Source: Topomyia yanbarensis
Taxonomy: Eukaryota; Arthropoda; Insecta; Diptera; Culicidae
NCBI RefSeq assembly: GCF_030247195.1
Contig: NC_080671.1
Coordinates: 32,648,343-32,712,342 of the forward strand
Length of the DNA stretch: 64,000 nucleotides
Direction: 5' to 3'
In this document: one piece after another, positions 56,678 to 64,000 of the stretch
How positions within the stretch are numbered: the stretch's first letter is position 1
Layout of the letters: each line of letters opens with the position of its first letter
Program-made: the position numbers and the translations under genes
Notes under the pieces: model-generated
What the model was told of the DNA's origin: nothing
Database searches by the model: none
Seen by the model: only the letters and a program-made list of their open reading frames with translations

Positions 56678-57010
56678 CGTGTTTAATCCACCTAACAGTG
56701 TGATGAGACATTTCTTATAACTCTTATCACTCTTCGGCTATTATATCGTTTGAGAGCATTTAGAACTTGATGCTTCGCGATGTTTTTGATAACACATACT
56801 ACATGGGATAGTGGCAGGACTCAGAGAATCGCTCAAATCAGCATAGGACAACATCAGTGCTAGAAATCTCAAACCAAATCAATGGGAAAGCGAAAAAATG
56901 GCCCATAAAATAGACATAGCTACGAATTATTGTTAATGCTCTGTTAATAAAATATCTAAATTGTGGTGGGAAAACTGAATTTTCCTAAAGGGGTTATATA
57001 TTGTACCGAA
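56678..57010 (-). repeat. Culicine hairpin repeat B, non-hairpin end, second copy
   Basis: TTTAATCCACCTAACAGTG, then ACATTTCT at 56708-56715, then the same sequence as 25297-25680 down to TTTCCTAAAGGGGTTATA. It directly abuts the poly(A) of I copy 3. Confidence 0.7.
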
Positions 57011-57825
57011 ACAAAAAAACGAATTTTTTTTTGAATCGATTTGAATTTTATATTTTACTCAAATTTCCAACGCGACTGAGAACTAAGAAATCAACGCTTT
57101 TTCTTGAAAAGGGCGATACTAGCAGTGATACCATTCAAACAAAATCAACAGTGAATATTTCCAGACTTGGTTTTATTTCCTATTTAAGAACTATTGTGTT
57201 TTTTGACATCCTAGATTGCATGATTCAGTGATCGAAACCCAAAACTTCATAAAGTATTTGAAATTATTAAATTAAATGTTGTCCCATCTATCAGCATTGA
57301 AGTATCGCCCTTACGTTTTTTTTACAATAACTACCGTTTTACACCACCGATTTCGTCCGGGTTTTTTCAATAGAGATCATTGTTACTATTTACAGCTGGT
57401 ATCATTTTGATAATCCTAAAAAATACGAAAATAACAGTTTCGCCTCTAAACTGCTAGCAAAAAAAGTATCGCCCTGTTTGTTTGCATGGAGCGTGGAGGG
57501 CGAAACTTTAAATAAACAAACAAAAATACAGTTTCGCCCGTTGTATTTTTTGCTGTAGTTTAAGAAAGCAATATCGTAGAATCAAAATTTTTAGGTTAAT
57601 TTGTTGCGTTTCAAAGCCCTCATTCGCATGTAAGAAAAAAGCCCTATATTTACATTTGTAAGTATCGCCCTTTTCACAAAAAAAGCGTTGAAATGAAATC
57701 GCAGCTCCTGATATCACGCTATCTCTGAAGTGCATGCGTGCATAGTTTCAAATTTTACTTCGACATCGACTTTTTTTAAAGGTGACTTCCCAGTAGTATT
57801 CTTGATTTGAATTATTATCGCTAAT
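57011..57825. other. Gene-free AT-rich spacer
   Basis: The phrase AGTATCGCCC occurs several times (57302, 57467, 57661), with GTTTCGCCC variants at 57440 and 57532. This gives a loosely repetitive character but no tandem unit. No credible ORF was seen. Confidence 0.4.
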
Positions 57826-57952
57826 CCTAATGCCAAAGAACAAATAAAAACCTCACGAAAACGAACCGTTTGGAAAAATCATCATCATTACTGGAACTTT
57901 CATTTTCACGAAACTTTTCGATAACCTTCCGTCACTTGCGTTAATGCACTGG
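57826..57952. repeat. Culicine hairpin repeat B, region II, left portion
   Basis: CTAATGCCAAAGAACAAATA and the following roughly 100 bases match 27846-27945. The foldback element at 57961 follows. Confidence 0.6.
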
Positions 57953-57960
57953 GTGCACAG

Positions 57961-59105
57961 TAGGGTGACAGGAAAAAAGGACCCCTATCGGCCCACCTCT
58001 GCGTCAATTCCTAGTCCCACCAAGAGTACTTGCACCAAATTTGAAGCAAATCGGACAAGTCTAACTACCGGACCAACGGGCCTGAAATTTGTATGGGAAT
58101 TTTCAACAATTTACATGGAGAAAACCCACCAGCACACATTTTCGCCGCTAGGTGGCACTGTATGCATCGTATTATCACTGTAAGAGAAAATAAGAAGGAT
58201 AATTGAATTGTCTACAACTTAGTTGAAGACTGCAAGTAAATCCGACTTTGTTAAAAGAAGCTATTAAACTTTTAACGAAGGGATGTCTGAGTCAGTTTTG
58301 CATGGGGCCTAGCAGTGCATGGTTGTGTATCAGTACTCGATTCACACGAACTAAACATTTTTGTGAAATAATCGTTAGGTTTAGCTCAATGGTATGTTCA
58401 AAAGAATTATAGTAAATAATACGAGTCATGCTTTGATTAGAAAATTTTAGTTCCACCTGTTACCACATAGAGGGCGCCAACACAAACTTTTCAACGGAGA
58501 GAGATAGAAATTTGGTGTCTTCTACAAAGTTATAGAACAGGCATTTTTCAGTATTTCTTCTGAACATCTTGATACTCTATCTCTCTTCTATGAAAAGTTA
58601 GTAGTGGCGCCCTCTATGCGGTCACAGGTGGAACTAAAATTTTCTAACCAAAACATAACTCGTATTATTTACTATAATTCTTGTAAACATACTATTCGGC
58701 TAAATCTAACCATTATTTCACAAAAATATATAGTTCGCGGGACTCGAGTACTGATATACAACCATGCACTGCTAGGCCCCATGCAAAACTGACTCAGACA
58801 TCACTTCGTTAAAAGTTTAATAACTTATTTTAACATAGCCGGATGTACTAGCAGTCTTCGACAAAGTTGTGGATAATTAAAATATCTTTCTTATTTTCAC
58901 TTACAGTGATAATACGATGTGTACAGTGCCACCTAGCGGCGAAAATACGAGCTAGTGAGTTTTCTCCATGTAAATTGTTGAAAAAATAGTTAGACTTGTC
59001 CGATTTGCTTCAGATTTGGTGCAAGTACTCCTGGTGGGACTAGGAATCGACTCAGGGGTGGGCCGATTGAGTTTTCAAAAATTCATCATTTTTCTGGGCA
59101 GTCTA
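57961..59105. mobile_element. Foldback element, 1.15 kb, TAGGGTG ends, 8-bp TSD
   Basis: The two halves are inverted copies of each other with arms of over 500 bases. Examples are CCTAGTCCCACCAAGAG and CTCCTGGTGGGACTAGG, or CATGGGGCCTAGCAGTGCATG and its complement at 58762. The central spacer is around 58545. The ends are TAGGGTGACAGG at left and a right end whose complement is TAGACTGCCCAG. GTGCACAG is duplicated exactly (57953-57960 and 59106-59113). It is non-coding. It shares its end type and 8-bp duplication with 62365-63256. Confidence 0.9.
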
Positions 59106-59113
59106 GTGCACAG

Positions 59114-60836
59114 TGCTCTAAAAATCTAGCGAAATCGTCTTAGGGCACCAGCGAGTCTGTAAAGAATACTAAAAATTAATTTCTATTCCATAATTTTCAG
59201 TTCAGCAATTCGAGAGATCGTGCTCACCGCAAACCATGAAAAATAGACTACGTTGTGAAGCGATGGTCACTATTTATTAAAAAATCACGGTTAAATAAAA
59301 AATAAAACTATTAAAAAATTTCAAATAGTTTATAATTTTCACAAACTTATTAGGAAAAATTGTTTAATAAGCTTTCGTAATATTGTGTAGGAAAAAAGCT
59401 GAAAATTTGAAAAGAAATCTGAGGATTATGATTGATTACAGAACTCTAGAATTTTCTATTGGAATGTTTTCAGGCAGGAATTTGATATTGATGCTATTAG
59501 ACAACTGTGAAATCAAGACCAATAGATCAGTTACATATCAGGATCCCATTCCGACAATTTATCAAAAGTCCTCATGATGTTTACAACAACAGGTTATCAA
59601 TCTACGGATCAGATAATGTTATTGTAATATTGAATTAAATCAGTTTGCATCAATAAATTTTCAACTCCAATCCAATTTTTTTTTTTTTGGAGTGATGGTG
59701 GGGGGGGGGGGGGGTGGGCTGTATGGTGTTAAACCCCAAAACCTTCTCTTGGCTACGCCGTTGCTTGGAGTTATTTATTTCGCTTTTCATTTTCCGAAAG
59801 GTTTCAGATCGATCCGATGGTCATAAGTTAGAAAAATTGCAGTCAGAAGGTTCGCACAAATGAACATTTTTGCACTGATAAGTTATCAAGTTCCTTCCAG
59901 ACAACTTGGAAGTGTTCGGTGATTATTTCTATCGGTTGTAGATAGAAAAATGAAATACAAAATTCGATTTATCGAAATAATGTTTGGCTTATTTCAATGG
60001 ATTATTACTATATTGAACAATAAATAGGCGACGAAGAGTAATCCACAAACAACAAGCCATAACTTTTAAAGTATTCAAAATAGATATTTGAAGTCTTCAG
60101 TAAAGTTATTCGCAAAAGTAAGAGCTACAAATTAGCTGAAGGCATCATTTCGTTATAATCACTTCCAAGAAAATTTTAGAAAATATCTGACTCATAGGGG
60201 GATTAATCAGCAAAAGCACAATACCAAAAGAAAGGGCATATTACTTCCATTAAATTCTCCGAAGATACTATGGACCTAAAATAAGCCGTTTTGGCGTTAA
60301 TAATAGATTACATGTTTTTGGTCATATTTCTGGCAATGGGAAATGATAAAAATCTTTCGTCCGCATTTAAAGTTAAATATCTCTTTTGATAATAGTCCGA
60401 TTTCAACAATCTATAGCTTGTTCGAAAGGTATTCGTTAAAGCTGTCTAAAAGCATATAAATTGTTAATCTATATTGTCAATTCCGGCAGATAATTTAAAA
60501 AAACTGCAAAAAAACGCCATTTTTACGCATTCAAACATTAATATCTTAAAAACTAAACATCAGAATCAAAAACAAATTAATAGCGTTCATACTGTTTTTT
60601 CGTTCTTTCATTTAAAATTGGTTTGGATAAGATCGGTTAAGCCATTGCTGAGAAACACGAATGAGAATTTGTCCGTTACATACACACACACACAGACACA
60701 CACACACACACAGACATTGTCCCAAATCGTCGAGCTGAGTCGATTGGTATATAAGACTCGGCCCTCCGGGCCTCGGAAACAATCTTGAAAGTTTGAGCGA
60801 ATTCTATACATTTCTTTTATAAGAAATGTAAAAAGG
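59114..60836. repeat. Culicine hairpin repeat B, region II, with embedded hAT right end
   Basis: From 59372 it matches region I. At 59437-59763 it holds the same hAT right-hand portion as 31158-31485, G-run and CTTGGAGT octamer included. It then continues to the hairpin ACATTTCT...AGAAATGT (60808-60815 and 60822-60829). An internal deletion relative to region I removed the hAT left part. Confidence 0.7.
60681..60716. repeat. CA microsatellite
   Basis: ACACACACACACAGACACAC and onward, at the conserved microsatellite position of the culicine repeat. Confidence 0.9.
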
Positions 60837-61493
60837 TGGAAACTCATCTGCATCTATTGGCTTTTTTATGAACGTATTGTTCAAGAATACGAAAAACTAC
60901 CTGAATATAATTTTTACTTAATTTTAGCGTAACGTTTGAATAAGGTTAGCTGAAGTAACCGCGGTGAAGATAATTTCCATTGAGTCGCTACTACCGATGG
61001 ATTGGACTGGTTTTTACACTGCAGTTTCCTTTCTGTTCTTCGTCAAAAGTTTTTTACTTGTTCGTTTTTATCTGTTCTTCTTAAACTCGCTTTTTATTCA
61101 AGCTCACTTCTCCTTTTTCTTTGTAAATTTATTTCAACAATTTTTTCTTCATTGTAACCTCATCGAAATATTGCTCATAGACTAGTCGCAACAAACGATA
61201 ATCATCCTTTTATATTGTATTGGGATTTACGTTTGCTTGTTTGTGACAAGTTTTATCAATAAGGATTTTGGGAGGTTGCCGGTTCAGCAAGTTCTGTAAT
61301 CAAATCATATTCAGTTAATTCAGTATAAAACATCCAGAATTTGTTCCATTTGTAACCTTGAGTTTATCTGACCACGTATTGAAATGTTGTTTTTAAATCG
61401 CAGATTACCAATGAGAGAAGAACAACCTCTCTCATCTATATTGTTAATTTCAGAAGGCTCAGAAATTGCCTCCAATTACCGCTGGAAGCAGAA
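60837..61493. other. Gene-free spacer
   Basis: A 73-codon phenylalanine-rich ORF (60964-61185) arises from T-rich sequence and is not credible as a gene. No paired repeats were seen. Confidence 0.4.
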
Positions 61494-61590
61494 GTTTTGG
61501 AAGATTCGTACTAAACCAAAGACATAAAAGAGTATGGGTCAGGTACATGTACTCTTTTATCTCCTTGGTTTAGTTCGAATCTTTCAAAAC
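61494..61590. ncRNA. Candidate microRNA-like hairpin
   Basis: Two 41-base arms (61494-61534 and 61550-61590) pair with 37 Watson-Crick pairs, one potential G-U pair and three mismatches, around a 15-base loop. The arms begin GTTTTGGAAGATTCGTACTA and end TAGTTCGAATCTTTCAAAAC. Total length is about 97 bases, within the range of insect microRNA precursors. It could instead be a tiny foldback transposon remnant. There is no direct evidence of transcription. Confidence 0.35.
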
Positions 61591-62356
61591 TCCGGCTCAA
61601 TGTTTGAAGACAGGTTTGGTACTCCTGCAGATATGTTTGAATGTCGCTGTAAGAAACCGTTTATCCATTACCTTCCCGGAGTTTTCGCAGCTCTTTAGAT
61701 GAACTGGTCGGTGATAAGTCAGACCGGACTAAATCTCAAAATATTGATTTCGAGATAAACGGGTTTAAAGTTTGAATCGCAGCATCCTCTACGTTATAAT
61801 TGGAAATTATTTTTTGTCATAATTCTTGTTTGTGGTTACATATTTCAAATCTGGCAAAAGTTGAATGTAGCTGAAGAAATTCTTCTTGTCATTATCTCAT
61901 TTATTGATGTTTTGCAACTTAGTTCGGTCTGCATTAACACCAACCAAATGTCGTTGCCGGACCATAAGCGATGTTTTTAGACGTTTTCTAGAGTGTATTA
62001 TATTGGTTTTTTCGCGTCTCGTTCAGTATCCTTTGGATTGCGATCTGTGCGTAAAAACTGACGTACTCCTGTTGTGAGATCAGATCATTGCAACAGAATA
62101 ATTCTGTTATAAGATGCTGGTCATCATCGAATCATAAAAAATGTATCACACAGTGTGGACAAAATTACCTACACTTAATAATCTTGGTAATAATGACCGC
62201 TGATGAGAATGCTGGGAATGATCAATATCACCAAAAAAAAACGCTATGATGTTTTTCTGAAGTAATAAAAATTGCTTCGTCATTTTGTTCTTCTTGATGA
62301 TTGTAAAAATGAAGATGTCCAATATCATTGGACGAAATGGATCCTAGATACTAGAC
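61591..62356. other. Gene-free spacer
   Basis: No credible ORF, tandem repeat or paired ends. Confidence 0.4.
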
Positions 62357-62364
62357 ATGATCAT

Positions 62365-63256
62365 TAGGGTGGGACAAAAAATAGATTCCAGCTCCGAGCA
62401 ACTTTTTGGGTACCATTTGGGTCCTAGAACATCTGTGCAAATTCTTAGCTTGATCCCTGAAACTATATTTTCGCGCCCACTGTTTAAAGTTTACATGGGA
62501 TTTTATATGGGAAAATTAACTTTCACAAAATAATTCCTCCAGGAGTCGCCCATTGCTTCCTAAAAATAAACCGTTATGTGGCTGTTGTAGGAAATTTAAC
62601 AAAGAAACAAAGTCTCGAAAACTACGAAACGATCTGACGCTTGAGAAAAAAGTTATTAAGCTGAAACCAATTGATGCTCTGACGATTGATAAAATATTCA
62701 TTTTTTCTAGCACCACTGTTGTTGGTTGTCCAATTATATGCAATTTTGTGTTGATCTTCTCTTAAAGTGTCCAAATCATTTATCTATATTGTTTGGCCAC
62801 TTCGCAAGAGTTTTGAGGGATAAATTGAGGCTTCTTTTGTACATAATAAGAGAAAGTTAAAGATTTTGTATATAATTCGACCGTCAGCAGCAGTGATGCT
62901 ATGAAAAGTGAAATTTTCATCAATCTTCACGGCATCAATCGGTTTTTGCTTAATAACTTTTTCCACAAGCATCAGATCGTTTCGTGATCTTCTAGACTTT
63001 GTTTCCTTGACAAATTTCCTATAAAAATCAGACATCTATTTATTTTTAGAAGGTAACGGGCGACTCATGGAAGAATTAATTTGCAAAAGACGTTTTCCCC
63101 ATACGAAATCCCATGTAAACTTTAAACCGTGGGCGCAAAAATATAGTTTCACCGATCGAACTAAAAATTTGCAGAGTTGTTCTGGGAGCTAAATGGGACC
63201 CAAAAAGTTACTCGGAGCGAAATTTTATTTTTTTCATATAACCATGTCCCACTCTA
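62365..63256. mobile_element. Foldback element, 0.89 kb, TAGGGTG ends, 8-bp TSD
   Basis: It starts TAGGGTGGGACAAAAAATAG and ends with ATGTCCCACTCTA. The arms of about 400 bases are inverted copies (CTCCGAGCAACTTTTTGGG and CCCAAAAAGTTACTCGGAG; CGAAACGATCTGACGCTTG and CAAGCATCAGATCGTTTCG). ATGATCAT is duplicated exactly (62357-62364 and 63257-63264). The two 70-83 codon ORFs within are mirror images from the arms and are not genes. Confidence 0.9.
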
Positions 63257-63264
63257 ATGATCAT

Positions 63265-63441
63265 TGTGGCAAATTTTAATTGATAATGAATAAGTTGGAT
63301 CAATAATATTGTAAAACCCTTTAAAGTTTTTTTTTGAGATCTACATATAGATAAAAATATTCCCCTGAATTCATAACAAGCAAGATGTCGGTATTATACC
63401 TATTCCTTCAAAGAATTTTACTTTGTATTTCGATCCACATC
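63265..63441. other. Short AT-rich spacer
   Basis: Nothing recognisable. Confidence 0.4.
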
Positions 63442-64000
63442 CATAGGCGTGCGCAGCCTTTTCCATTAGGAGGGGCTAACATTCAGTTATGTTAAGCCTT
63501 CATTATAAGTTAGATTACTGGTAAAGCTTCGATTGTAAAACAGTTATTTTATTTCGATATTGGAATTTACGTTTATTTCTTAAATGTAGAAACTAGTTGC
63601 TCAAAAAAGATAATCAAAGTATTTCTGTATCTTATTATCATCCCATTTTAAGTAGGCTTAAAAATTAACATTAATCATTTTCAACTTCCATGGAAAAAAT
63701 TTCTCGTGGTCTTTGACGCAATACAATTCTCACGTTTTTTTGCAATATGACTTTTTTAAGTTAATAAAATTGACCATTTTTCAGTCCCTTATAACTCTCT
63801 TAAACTATTGATGCATGGAATTTTTTTCGAATAAATAATTTTTTTAACATTTGCCTTATGTATCCTGCAATAAGCAAAGCCAATTTGACGCTTTCAATTG
63901 AAAGTATGCTTTAGCATATAACGTTATTAGAAGAAAATAATGCGTAGTTATTGCAGTTCAAAGATACATTGCACAGTGGTCCCCCATAGTACAATAGCGC
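63442..64000 (+). mobile_element. hAT left end, running out of the window
   Basis: CATAGGCGTGCGCAGCC, then TTAGGAGGGGCTAAC, has the layout of other hAT starts here (CAG-like tip, GTAGC/GCAGC core, G-rich subterminal block). The right end would lie beyond the window. No coding sequence is seen in the 560 bases available. Confidence 0.45.

Noticed and set aside
62516..63035. Two similar 75-83 codon ORFs on the minus strand and one of 70 codons on the plus strand
   Set aside because: They come from the inverted arms of the foldback element, and no family is recognised.
1..64000. CRISPR arrays, rRNA genes and viral insertions
   Set aside because: No spaced direct repeats of CRISPR type, no rRNA-like sequence and no virus-like protein were recognised on either strand.

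Overview
The window looks like intergenic, transposon-rich DNA from a culicine mosquito (Aedes/Culex-like). The reasons are an AT-rich base composition, three I-clade non-LTR retrotransposons, a Phantom-type MULE remnant, one JHBP/takeout-family gene and many copies of an interspersed repeat ending in GCCTTTCT...AGAAAGGC hairpins, which I recall from culicine genomes (no search was run). The species call is inference. I found no rRNA, convincing tRNA, CRISPR array or prokaryotic gene.

Layout. 1-5.99 kb: I-clade element copy 1 (ORF1 open, ORF2 frameshifted). 6.8-8.6 kb: a decayed hAT MITE and a TTAA-flanked piggyBac-type MITE. 8.8-21.6 kb: a nest in which an old inverted-repeat element of about 2.1 kb is split by a 4.2-kb hAT element (itself holding a pogo-like remnant) and by I-clade copy 2. 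Copy 2 has both ORFs open, a poly(A) tail and a target-site duplication. 22.9-24.3 kb: the only recognisable host gene, a secreted JHBP/takeout-like protein with a TATA box, a 60-bp intron and small frame disruptions. 25.3-27.3 kb: a repeat end and a FLYWCH-MULE transposase pseudogene. 27.7-32.2 kb: a minisatellite, then a culicine repeat carrying a 2.9-kb hAT insertion. 33.3-39.1 kb: further MITEs with inverted ends, an orphan I-like 3' end and palindromes. 40.2-42.6 kb: a culicine repeat split by a solo LTR and by a hAT MITE. 44.8-46.15 kb: a nearly complete copy of that repeat. 47.2-48.2 kb: a transposase-like fragment abutting about 73 copies of an 8-bp repeat. 48.7-56.7 kb: I-clade copy 3, with a 1.86-kb solo LTR in ORF1 and a nonsense codon in ORF2. 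56.7-60.8 kb: more of the culicine repeat and a 1.1-kb foldback element. 61.5 kb: a microRNA-like hairpin. 62.4-63.3 kb: a second foldback of the same type. 63.44 kb to the end: the start of another hAT element.

How parts work together. In the I elements ORF1 (three CCHC knuckles) should coat element RNA, while ORF2 (endonuclease, reverse transcriptase, RNase H) carries out target-primed insertion. The two ORFs overlap by ATGGCTAA in all three copies. Copy 2 is the only one that could encode both proteins and might mobilise relatives that share its 3' hairpin. The other elements here carry no intact transposase, so they depended on enzymes encoded elsewhere. The best candidate for something under-described is the hairpin-ended culicine repeat: two subfamilies carry different 8-base words in the terminal hairpin, and each repeats its own word at the opposite end.
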